Below, one piece after another: positions 16,100 through 23,401 of a DNA stretch of 24,802 nucleotides. The notes under the pieces are model-generated. The model was not told the DNA's origin and made no database searches. It saw only the letters and a program-made list of their open reading frames with translations. The translations under genes were made by a program, and so were the position numbers. Each line of letters begins with the position of its first letter. The stretch's first letter is position 1. This DNA comes from an uncultured Bacilli bacterium. Lineage in GTDB: Bacteria > Bacillota_I > Bacilli_A > RF39 > UBA660. The stretch lies in the NCBI GenBank assembly GCA_910585915.1, contig CAJUGF010000022.1, positions 1 to 24,802 of the forward strand. Direction: 5' to 3'.

Positions 16100-17047
16100 T
16101 TAAAAATTAATATCCAAATGATGAACCAAATCCAGTTCTTTCACTTTTTCTTTTTCATTTGTATATAAATCAACTAATAAGATCTCATCTTTTGAAACAT
16201 CCTCATCTTTCAAAGAAATTACATACTTTGTATTATAATACTTCTTAATAAAAGATTTTTCACAACGCGGAATAACCTCCGTTTTAAACCCATTCAAACG
16301 AAGCTCCTGCCCCAAATAAAGAGCATGATCGCGTTCTGTGTGGTTTCCATAAGTAATTACAACATCTAATATTTTTTCATCAAGCTTTATCGTATCATAA
16401 GTAACCTGGTTCAAATCTTCTAATGTTCCAGAAAATACAAACACATCATGATGAAGTCCACTAATCATTTCTGAAAATTTAGAAGCAAGACCACCCTTAA
16501 TCAAAGAAACTTCCTTATTAAATGTATTTTTAATACATATTTCAAAAGCTACATCTTCATACTCTGTATCAATATTCTTTTCGACATAATTAATATCCAA
16601 AGCATCCAGTCCATCAATAACTCCATCATGATACTTCGAAGAAAGATCCAAAAATACCGTAAAATCTTTTAACCCACACGCTTCTAGAAAACGCACCGAA
16701 AGACTAATCATATCGGCCATAGTAGTTTCATCTACTTTGCCTAAAGTTAAATAACCATACTCCTGTCTTTGCATTCCAGAATATACCACTTCATTATAAT
16801 AAAGCTTCGTATTAACTTCACATTCATTCATATGTCGTTCATAAAAGGCCCGAATACGTCCCTTAATGCCATCACATCTAATACAAGCAGATGATGAGTC
16901 ATACAAACTTCCATCTTCCATCAAAGAAGACACACTATAATCATAATTATATATTTCTGCAAACGATGCTAAAATGCGATTGAAATAATCATAACGTAAA
17001 GCATTGTCTTCATAAATATCAACCATATTATCTAATTTCTTAATCAT
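16100..17047 (-). CDS. HisRS-like protein lacking catalytic motifs (HisS paralogue)
   Basis: 315 residues against about 420 for histidyl-tRNA synthetase. The HisRS fold can be followed: an N-terminal segment (about 14-50), then RAFYERHMNECEVNTKLYY before the motif 2 area. A helix, ISLSVRFLEACGLKDFTVFLD, corresponds to the HisRS family segment before the insertion. A C-terminal anticodon-binding-like domain spans about 225-315 (DHALYLGQELRLNGFKTEV; EILLVDLYTNEKEKV). Catalytic signatures are gone: the motif 2 arginine region reads VVYSGMQRQEYGYL, the RGLDYYT histidine motif reads NIDTEYED, and GGRYDGL reads KGGLASKF. HisZ, the ATP-phosphoribosyltransferase regulator, is also a dead HisRS but normally lacks the anticodon domain retained here. 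AAGGAGG lies 8 bases before the ATG. It occupies the place of hisS in the classical hisS-aspS operon, directly behind the T-box. Confidence 0.75.
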   Translation of the reverse strand: MIKKLDNMVDIYEDNALRYDYFNRILASFAEIYNYDYSVSSLMEDGSLYDSSSACIRCDGIKGRIRAFYERHMNECEVNTKLYYNEVVYSGMQRQEYGYLTLGKVDETTMADMISLSVRFLEACGLKDFTVFLDLSSKYHDGVIDGLDALDINYVEKNIDTEYEDVAFEICIKNTFNKEVSLIKGGLASKFSEMISGLHHDVFVFSGTLEDLNQVTYDTIKLDEKILDVVITYGNHTERDHALYLGQELRLNGFKTEVIPRCEKSFIKKYYNTKYVISLKDEDVSKDEILLVDLYTNEKEKVKELDLVHHLDINF

Positions 17048-17066
17048 TTTCTTTCCTCCTTAAAAT

Positions 17067-17275
17067 AAAAAAGACCTAAACATGTAAGGACGAATAAAAA
17101 ATCCGCGGTGCCACCTTACTTTACTAGGTACTCTCTAACTATGATAACGTTATAATAACGATTCCTAAATATAAAAGGTTGTTCTTTCCAAAAAACTTTT
17201 TCAAGTGTTCTCAGCATACCACACTCTCTCTTAAGAAAAAGATATTTTTGTACTTTTCCCTTCATAGAAATAACT
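17067..17275 (-). promoter_or_regulatory. T-box riboswitch leader
   Basis: The minus strand contains the T-box sequence AAGGTGGCACCGCGG (17117-17103), able to pair through GTAAGG with CCTTAC further on (antiterminator). Upstream are the Stem I landmarks: GAAGGGAAAAGTA near the 5' end, AGAGAG and GCTGAGAA in the apical part, and a helix CTTTTTC/GAAAAAG. A terminator alternative (ACCTA with TAGGT, and CCTTAC with GTAAGG) ends in T6 at 17072-17067. The leader fills the gap between miaA and the HisRS-like gene. The candidate specifier region reads AGAACAACC (17185-17177); AAC (Asn) would fit the genes downstream, but the exact codon cannot be fixed by eye. Confidence 0.93.
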
Positions 17276-17281
17276 GATACT

Positions 17282-17311
17282 ATTTTACCTCTTTTTTTAG
17301 TATTTCGTCAA
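17282..17311 (-). promoter_or_regulatory. Promoter of the T-box operon
   Basis: -35 TTGACG (17306-17311) and -10 TAAAAT (17282-17287) with an 18-base spacer on the minus strand, about 33-62 bases after the miaA stop. The implied start, about 17275, precedes the GAAGGGAAAAGTA element of the T-box leader, as expected. Confidence 0.65.
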
Positions 17312-17343
17312 TAAACAATTGAAGCAAAAAAAGACTTACTTTG

Positions 17344-18222
17344 TCACAAAGATTGATTTTCAATATACTGAACAACTTCTTGAATCGTCTTCGAAAAGTC
17401 AATATAATCAACAGAAAACCATGAAATATCCATTTGATTTTGAAACCATGTGTACTGCCTTTTTGCATAATTTCTACTAGCTTTCTTACATTCTTCTACC
17501 ACTTCTACTAACGTTTTTTCATTACGAAAGAAAGAATATAATTCTTTATAGCCAATTCCAGTCATTAAAGCTTTACTCTCTATTCCTTTCAAATAGAAAG
17601 GTTTTACTTCATCAATCAAAGGAACAATCATCTGATCAAATCGTTTATTAATATTCTGATATAAAACATCACGATCTGTCGTAAGACCAATAAACAAGAC
17701 ATCTGGATATAGTAAATGAAAATCACTCTGTGCTGGCATCCAACCGCTCTCCAATCTTTGAAGAATTCTTATCATTCGCTGACGATTTTTTAAATCATAA
17801 ACAATACCACTTTCAAAAGATTCAATACGTGTATTTAATTCTTCTAAAGAAAGATCATGATAGTCACAAACAGTAGAACTTTCATCCATAAACTCATAAT
17901 CATACAATGCAGCTTTTAAATAAAGCCCTGAACCACCAACCAAAATAGGAATCTTTCCCCGTGCTTTGATATCATCAATACATGCCCGAGCATCTTTTTG
18001 ATAATCATATACAGAATAATCTTCTTCTACTTCTTTTATGCTTAATAAATGATGTGGGATGTGTTGCATTTCTTCTTTGGTAGCTTTTGCTGTTCCAATG
18101 TCTAACCCTTTATATATTTGCATGGCATCGCAGTTAATAATTTCGCCGTTATACAGTTTAGCAAGTTCAATACTAAGTTTTGTTTTCCCTACTGCGGTAG
18201 GTCCTACAATTGCAAGAATCAT
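17344..18222 (-). CDS. miaA: tRNA dimethylallyltransferase MiaA
   Basis: Transfers a dimethylallyl group from DMAPP to N6 of A37 in tRNAs reading UNN codons. 292 residues, close to the usual 300-310. The P-loop GPTAVGKT lies at residues 7-14. CDAMQIYKGLDIGTAK (family: DSMQVYRGMDIGTAK) and VGGSGLYLKAALYDYEF are diagnostic, and MTGIGYKE and the C-terminal RNYAKRQYTWF complete the family pattern. The start has GAGGTG 7 bases upstream. It is monocistronic here: transcription of the T-box operon restarts after it. In many bacteria miaA follows mutS-mutL; here an oppositely oriented ABC exporter gene separates mutL from miaA. Confidence 0.96.
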   Translation of the reverse strand: MILAIVGPTAVGKTKLSIELAKLYNGEIINCDAMQIYKGLDIGTAKATKEEMQHIPHHLLSIKEVEEDYSVYDYQKDARACIDDIKARGKIPILVGGSGLYLKAALYDYEFMDESSTVCDYHDLSLEELNTRIESFESGIVYDLKNRQRMIRILQRLESGWMPAQSDFHLLYPDVLFIGLTTDRDVLYQNINKRFDQMIVPLIDEVKPFYLKGIESKALMTGIGYKELYSFFRNEKTLVEVVEECKKASRNYAKRQYTWFQNQMDISWFSVDYIDFSKTIQEVVQYIENQSL

Positions 18223-18241
18223 TTTGATTCACCTCAACTTT

Positions 18242-18270
18242 ATCCTACTAAAAAATAAAGAAATTAGCAA
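18242..18270 (-). promoter_or_regulatory. Candidate promoter of miaA
   Basis: TTGCTA (18265-18270) and TAGGAT (18242-18247) on the minus strand, spaced by 17 bases, just upstream of the GAGGTG site of miaA. The boxes are imperfect, so this is moderate support. Confidence 0.42.
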
Positions 18271-18332
18271 GAAAACAACACCAGACTAGAACACTAATTT
18301 CTTGTTTTACCATAGTAATTTATAGATATGTT

Positions 18333-18341
18333 TGCTATAAT
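18333..18341 (+). promoter_or_regulatory. Extended -10 promoter of the ABC exporter gene
   Basis: TTTGCTATAAT includes a TGn extension and a perfect TATAAT (18336-18341). The implied start is 7 bases on, followed directly by GAGGTGAG and then the ATG at 18365. No good -35 is seen. Confidence 0.6.
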
Positions 18342-18364
18342 GAGTATCTGTGAGGTGAGAAAAA

Positions 18365-20125
18365 ATGGAACAAGAAGAATTTCCGAAACAAAAATGGGAA
18401 ACTTTAAAGAATATTAGAAAATCATATGTTTATGCAAAAGAATCTAAGAAAAATTTTATTTATTATTTGATTGGAACCGTTTTATTATGTATTATTGGAG
18501 CTATCGTTCCAATTTATGCTGCAAAACAAATACTTAGTTTGTCTGAAGGTCTTTTAGAGCAAATTCTGTATGCAACTTGTTATGTATTTGTTTTAGAAGT
18601 TTTTAGAAACTTTGTGCGCTTTTTTACAGACCAAAATGCTTCAAAATTTTATCGAACTACTTTGAAAAATATTCAAATAGGAATATCAGTAGAGATATTA
18701 AAAACGACATCCAAAGAGTTTAACAAAAAATCTAGTGGGTATTTTATTGAACGAATTTCTAGTGATTCTGGAAAAATTGCTGATATTTATTTAAATATAT
18801 CCGATTGTTTTACAGAGATTATTACAAATTGCGGAATCTTATTTAGTATATTTATTTTAAACAAGTACATTTTTTTCTTTTATGTCTTTTTCTTAGTTAT
18901 CCTTTTTCTAGTTCAGAAAAAGAAAAATGATGTTTATCAAAAAAATGACAAAGCTTATCGTAATAAAAAGGAACGTGCAACTAGTCTTATTTCAGAATTA
19001 GTTCGTGGTGCTAAGGATGTTAAAGTCTTAAATGCTGAGAATAGCTTTATTAATGAAGCTCAAAAAAGAATTACAACAGCGCAAGAGTGGCGTTATAAAA
19101 TGTTTTTAACTCATCGAAAATACCGTCTTATTTACGATAATTTGAGAGATATTTTAGATTTTGGTTATATTCTTTTAATGATTTATATGATTAATCAAAA
19201 TATGCTGGTTATCTCTACGGCTATTATTATTTGGAACTATCGCCATCAAATCGTATATACACTTGATTATGTTGGAATGCTAATGGAATATATTAAAGAT
19301 TTTAATCTTTCTGCTAACCGAGTATTTCAGATTATTGAAAGTGATCAAAAAGAGACCTTTGGTACTAGCCACTTAGACCATATTCATGGAGATTTTGAAT
19401 TTAAACATGTTTCTTTCTCTTATGAAGAAAATGAACCTGTATTGAAAGATATTAATTTTAAAATCAAAGCAAATGAGACTGTTTCTTTTGTTGGAAAAAG
19501 CGGGTCTGGGAAATCGACCATCTTTAGTTTACTTTGTAAGCTTTATGAACCAAATAGTGGTACGATTACGATTGATGGAAAAGATATTCAAACGTTAGAT
19601 AAAGATTCCATTCGTGGAAATATTTCCATCATTAACCAAAGTCCTTATATTTTTAATATGAGTATTCGTGAAAATCTAACCATTGTCAAAGAAGGTTTAA
19701 CTGAAAAAGAAATGATTGAAGCTTGTAAAATGGCTTGTCTTCATGATTTTATTACTAGTTTACCTAATGGTTACGATACTGTAGTTGGTGAGGGCGGCGT
19801 CAGTTTATCTGGTGGCCAAAGACAACGACTTGCCATAGCAAGAGCGTTAGTTCAAAAAACAGAAATCATTTTATTTGATGAAGCTACCAGTGCCCTTGAC
19901 AATGAAACCCAAAGAGACATCCAAACTGCCATCGAAAACATGCAAGGAGAATATACCATTTTAATCATCGCCCATCGTTTATCAACCGTCATAAATAGCG
20001 ATCGCTTAATCTTGATTGAAGATGGTAAAATCAGCGGTACAGGTTCTCATAAAGAACTATTAAAAACAAATAAAGCATATCAAAAACTATATGAATTAGA
20101 ACTAAAAGAAACAAAAAAGAATTAG
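18365..20125 (+). CDS. ABC exporter half-transporter (membrane domain fused to ATPase)
   Basis: ATP-driven exporter subunit of 586 residues that should dimerise in the membrane. The N-terminal transmembrane domain has about six helices (between about 32 and 300), with coupling regions such as ELVRGAKDVKVLNAE. The C-terminal ATPase has Walker A GKSGSGKST (377-385), Q-loop Q425, signature LSGGQRQR (481-488), Walker B IILFDEATSALD (501-512) and an H-loop IIAHRLS, so it should be active. The substrate is unknown. There is a single gene and no partner half-transporter, so a homodimer is likely. GAGGTG precedes the ATG. The first roughly 1.45 kb of the coding strand is T- and G-rich, unlike other plus-strand genes here, whereas the last roughly 300 bases are A- and C-rich like the surroundings; the shift falls at the signature motif. 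Confidence 0.93.
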   Translation: MEQEEFPKQKWETLKNIRKSYVYAKESKKNFIYYLIGTVLLCIIGAIVPIYAAKQILSLSEGLLEQILYATCYVFVLEVFRNFVRFFTDQNASKFYRTTLKNIQIGISVEILKTTSKEFNKKSSGYFIERISSDSGKIADIYLNISDCFTEIITNCGILFSIFILNKYIFFFYVFFLVILFLVQKKKNDVYQKNDKAYRNKKERATSLISELVRGAKDVKVLNAENSFINEAQKRITTAQEWRYKMFLTHRKYRLIYDNLRDILDFGYILLMIYMINQNMLVISTAIIIWNYRHQIVYTLDYVGMLMEYIKDFNLSANRVFQIIESDQKETFGTSHLDHIHGDFEFKHVSFSYEENEPVLKDINFKIKANETVSFVGKSGSGKSTIFSLLCKLYEPNSGTITIDGKDIQTLDKDSIRGNISIINQSPYIFNMSIRENLTIVKEGLTEKEMIEACKMACLHDFITSLPNGYDTVVGEGGVSLSGGQRQRLAIARALVQKTEIILFDEATSALDNETQRDIQTAIENMQGEYTILIIAHRLSTVINSDRLILIEDGKISGTGSHKELLKTNKAYQKLYELELKETKKN

Positions 20126-20136
20126 TTTCTTTTTTT
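20104..20136 (+). terminator. Intrinsic terminator of the ABC exporter gene
   Basis: AAAAGAAAC (20104-20112) pairs with GTTTCTTTT (20125-20133), loop of 12 bases, T-run continuing to 20136. The TAG stop of the gene (20123-20125) lies at the loop/stem edge. Confidence 0.75.
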
Positions 20137-20155
20137 ATGCCTTTTTAAACGAAAC

Positions 20156-20181
20156 AAAGAGCAACTAATTCATTGCTCTTT
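20156..20181 (-). terminator. Intrinsic terminator of mutL
   Basis: A perfect 9-bp stem (20156-20164 with 20173-20181) with an 8-base loop; the mutL TAG (20165-20167) lies in the loop. The T-run on the minus strand is interrupted (TTTGTTTCGTTT); on the plus strand TTTT follows, so it may also back up the exporter terminator. Confidence 0.7.
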
Positions 20182-21919
20182 TAAACATTCTTTCTAAATC
20201 ATAAATACTAAATTTAATAATTGTAGGTCTCCCATGAGGACAATTATAAGGATTATCACACATACATAACTCATTTAAAAGTTCCTCCTGAGCTTCATGA
20301 CTAATATGCATATTAGCTTTAATACTCATTTTACATGCCAAAGTAATAGCAATACTTTCATTAAATTTCACACGATCAAAACCATTCAACCCTCCAATAA
20401 TTAAATCAATGATTTTACGAATACTTTCTTCCTCGTGGCCTTCCAATAACCACGTTGGATGGCTTTTAAAAACAAACGTATTTACTCCAAACTCTTCAAT
20501 TCCAAACCCCATATCCTGTAATATCTCTTCTTGCTCTTTTAACTTTAAAAACTCACTATTTGAAAGTTCTATCGTGATTGGAAACAAAAGGGTTGTAGTT
20601 GCTACTTCTTTTCCTTTCAAAAATTTCATATTTCGTTCATAATTCACGCGTTCCTGCGCCGCATGCTGATCAATCAAATAAACTCCCTCTTCATTCTCAG
20701 CAATAATATAAGTTCCATGTGCAAGACCTACTGGATATAGTTTTAACGTTTTCATTTCTTGATTATAAATAATAGGACTATCATCCTCTTTTTTTCTTTC
20801 TTCACTAAAATCAAATGTTGCTTGTACTGATTCAGCCTTTTCATAAACTTCATCTTGTTCTTTAACAATCGATTCCATCACCTTTTGTTTTACTGGATTA
20901 TAATTACTCATTCGCTCTACTGCATCTGGAATTAATAAATTTTGATACAAAGCCTCTTTAATAGTAGATACAATCAGTTCATACAACACATTCATTTTAT
21001 TAATTTTAATATCTTGCTTTGTCGGATGAATATTAACATCGATTAAAGTTGGATCTGTATCGATCTTCAAGACAACTACAGGATATTTAATATCAGGTTT
21101 ATAAGTATAATATGCATCATTAATCGCCCTTAAAATATCTAAATTACGAATTACTCGCCCATTCACAATCACAATCATATGATTACGATTAGATTTCAAT
21201 ACTTCTGGCTTACAAATATATCCATACAAATCAAAATCATCATTACTTGCTCGCACCTCTAACATTTTGCTAGAAATCGATAATCCATAAACTTCATGAA
21301 TCGTTTTCAGTAAATTACTACTACCACTTGTTTTCACAAGAGTACGATCGTCATTAATTAAAGTAAAAGCAACATGAGGATGCGCCAACGCAAATCGCTC
21401 AATAAAAGATACACAAGATCCCAACTCTGATTGTTCGCTTTTCAAATATTTTAAACGCGCTGGTGTATTATAAAATAAGTGATCAATAGATAAAATAGTT
21501 CCCTTTCTAGCATCCGCATTCTCACAAACTATTAGCTTTCCACCCTCAATTTCTAAATAAGTTCCAACATCTCCTGTACTCGTTTTCAAAGCAACATGAG
21601 AAACACTAGCTATCGAAGGAAGTGCTTCCCCTCGAAAACCTAATGTATCAATAAAAAATAAATCATCATCTTTATATAACTTACTGGTTGCATGTCTTTG
21701 AAAAGCAAGCTTAGCATCACTTTCATCCATACCACTACCATTGTCAATAACACTAATAGAAGTAAGTCCACCATCTCTTAAATGAACCTGTATTTCTGTT
21801 GCCCCTGCATCAACACTATTTTCAGTTAATTCCTTAACAATTGAAGAACACTTTTCTACAACCTCTCCAGCAGCAATTTTATTAGCTAAATTCTCATCCA
21901 TTACACGTATTTTACTCAT
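20165..21919 (-). CDS. mutL: DNA mismatch repair protein MutL (endonuclease type)
   Basis: GHKL ATPase that couples mismatch recognition by MutS to strand incision. 584 residues. N-terminal ATPase motifs are present: ELTENSVDAGA (30-40), DNGSGM (59-64), GFRGEAL (94-100), then FYNTPARLKYL near 149-159. A polar linker (about 340-385) leads to a C-terminal dimerisation domain with the nicking-site motifs DQHAAQERVNYE (417-428), ACK (528-530), CPHGRP (560-565) and a terminal F-x-R. It therefore belongs to the group of MutL proteins with intrinsic metal-dependent endonuclease activity, as expected in bacteria without MutH. It is the last gene of the yqeG-yqeH-GNAT-mutL operon, 2 bases after the GNAT gene. 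mutS is not in the window. Confidence 0.96.
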   Translation of the reverse strand: MSKIRVMDENLANKIAAGEVVEKCSSIVKELTENSVDAGATEIQVHLRDGGLTSISVIDNGSGMDESDAKLAFQRHATSKLYKDDDLFFIDTLGFRGEALPSIASVSHVALKTSTGDVGTYLEIEGGKLIVCENADARKGTILSIDHLFYNTPARLKYLKSEQSELGSCVSFIERFALAHPHVAFTLINDDRTLVKTSGSSNLLKTIHEVYGLSISSKMLEVRASNDDFDLYGYICKPEVLKSNRNHMIVIVNGRVIRNLDILRAINDAYYTYKPDIKYPVVVLKIDTDPTLIDVNIHPTKQDIKINKMNVLYELIVSTIKEALYQNLLIPDAVERMSNYNPVKQKVMESIVKEQDEVYEKAESVQATFDFSEERKKEDDSPIIYNQEMKTLKLYPVGLAHGTYIIAENEEGVYLIDQHAAQERVNYERNMKFLKGKEVATTTLLFPITIELSNSEFLKLKEQEEILQDMGFGIEEFGVNTFVFKSHPTWLLEGHEEESIRKIIDLIIGGLNGFDRVKFNESIAITLACKMSIKANMHISHEAQEELLNELCMCDNPYNCPHGRPTIIKFSIYDLERMFKRAMN

Positions 21920-21921
21920 CT

Positions 21922-22419
21922 TTACCCTCCGATTTTTTTCACATATTCTATTTCTTTATAATCTTTTCCATGAATACTAATCATATCTTCTTGGACAAAT
22001 AACGATCCATTTTTCAAAAAGAAATTATTTGCTTTTAAAATCGGAAAAACATAAATAGAATATTCTAAAACGCCTCGTTCCTCTAACACACTTTCCATCT
22101 GTTGTAGCATCTTTGTTCCATAACCATACCCTTGATAGTCCTTCATAAGATAAAGTGCATCCAATATACCCACTCCATCTAAAATACTAAAAATCATGAT
22201 ACCAACAATATGAAAATCATCATATAAACAATAATAAAAATAATTAGACTCTTCTAGCATTCTTTTTTGAACATGCAAAACACGATCATTTCTTTTATTC
22301 CAACGAACATCTATTACTTCCTGAGGAAAAATCCCATAATAAGTTTCTTCAAAACACTTTAAATGAATATCCACAAACGATTGAATATTAGCTAATTCAA
22401 GTGGTCTAATTGCAATCAT
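21922..22419 (-). CDS. GNAT-family N-acetyltransferase
   Basis: Acetyl-CoA-dependent N-acetyltransferase of unknown substrate, 165 residues. The acetyl-CoA pyrophosphate loop is seen as YQGYGYGTKML (around residues 95-105; pattern Q/RxxGxG/A), preceded by the beta strand LDALYLM and followed by the C-terminal KANNFFLKNGS segment typical of the fold. The longest frame starts upstream at 22452, but the ATG at 22417-22419 has GGAGG 5 bases before it and starts MIAIRPLE, a common GNAT N-terminus. It overlaps the end of yqeH by 14 bases. Its position between yqeH and mutL is probably just operon packing. Confidence 0.88.
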   Translation of the reverse strand: MIAIRPLELANIQSFVDIHLKCFEETYYGIFPQEVIDVRWNKRNDRVLHVQKRMLEESNYFYYCLYDDFHIVGIMIFSILDGVGILDALYLMKDYQGYGYGTKMLQQMESVLEERGVLEYSIYVFPILKANNFFLKNGSLFVQEDMISIHGKDYKEIEYVKKIGG

Positions 22420-23401
22420 AATGACCTCCAAACATCGATGAACGAAGTTCATAGCGAGGAATCCGACTAGCCCTTAAAGTAAGAACACAACGCTTCTTAA
22501 CATAGAAAAAACCAACTCCAGGCAAAACTAAATCTGTTTCGTCATCTATAGAAATAGAACAAGAACACATGTCACCCAAAGATTTATGATATGATTTTTC
22601 CAATTTCAGATCATTACTCCCATAAAAAGTAATACTATTTTTCTCAAGATCTTGTGACAACCAAAGAAAATCTTCAAACACCAAATTCGTTTCCTTTTTC
22701 AGTTGCATAGTAATTGGTTTAAAATATTTCTTAGGCACACTTTTCAAAAGTAATTGTGAGTTAGCATCCAAAAAATTAAATCCTGGAGCATCAATCACTG
22801 AAAAAGCTCCCATATTCCATTCTAAAAAAGACAATGTTGTATTAGGCATTTCACTAATTAAACTGGGCACTCCTTCTTCACTTAAAGCCATTGATAAAGC
22901 ATTCAAAAAACTACTTTTTCCAACATTAGTCATTCCCAAAAAAAGAAATTTAGTCTTCCTTGTTTTTTCCATATGATGAATCAAAGTCGCAAGTAACTTT
23001 TCTCGTTTAATACTTAAAACAAGAATTTTTTCAGAAATATGATAAACATCTTTAATTCGCTGTATTAACTTTTCAAACGAAATAGAAAAAGGAATCAAAT
23101 CAACTTTTGTAAGTACAAGTGTCTTTTCTCCTTGAAGCTTTTGAAACCAAGAAATAGCTTCTGCACTTAAATTGATAAAATCTACAAAATAATATTTAGA
23201 ACAAGAATATTCATTCGCTTGCTTCAATAAATCTTCATTAGAAAAAGACAATACATCCATATTCATTTCATGATAATGTTTCAAACGAAAACACCTTTTA
23301 CAATATAAAAATCCATCCTCTTTTAAAACTTCAACATACCCTTGCTTTTTTGGATTATCAGTTTGTAAAACACTCCCACATCCCAAACATACCTTAGTCA
23401 T
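22406..23401 (-). CDS. yqeH: Ribosome biogenesis GTPase YqeH
   Basis: Circularly permuted GTPase needed for small-subunit (30S) maturation. 331 residues. The N-terminal zinc finger has CLGC (C5, C8) and CKRC (C34, C37). The GTPase motifs are permuted: TKVDL (G4, about 98-102) comes before GMTNVGKSS (G1, 156-164), TT (G2), and DAPG (G3, 204-207). A C-terminal YqeH-type domain follows. The frame begins at a GTG at 23410, but the ATG at 23399-23401 with AGGTG upstream gives MTKVCLGCG, the usual family start. It overlaps yqeG by 8 bases, keeping the yqeG-yqeH order known from Bacillota. Confidence 0.95.
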   Translation of the reverse strand: MTKVCLGCGSVLQTDNPKKQGYVEVLKEDGFLYCKRCFRLKHYHEMNMDVLSFSNEDLLKQANEYSCSKYYFVDFINLSAEAISWFQKLQGEKTLVLTKVDLIPFSISFEKLIQRIKDVYHISEKILVLSIKREKLLATLIHHMEKTRKTKFLFLGMTNVGKSSFLNALSMALSEEGVPSLISEMPNTTLSFLEWNMGAFSVIDAPGFNFLDANSQLLLKSVPKKYFKPITMQLKKETNLVFEDFLWLSQDLEKNSITFYGSNDLKLEKSYHKSLGDMCSCSISIDDETDLVLPGVGFFYVKKRCVLTLRASRIPRYELRSSMFGGHYDCN

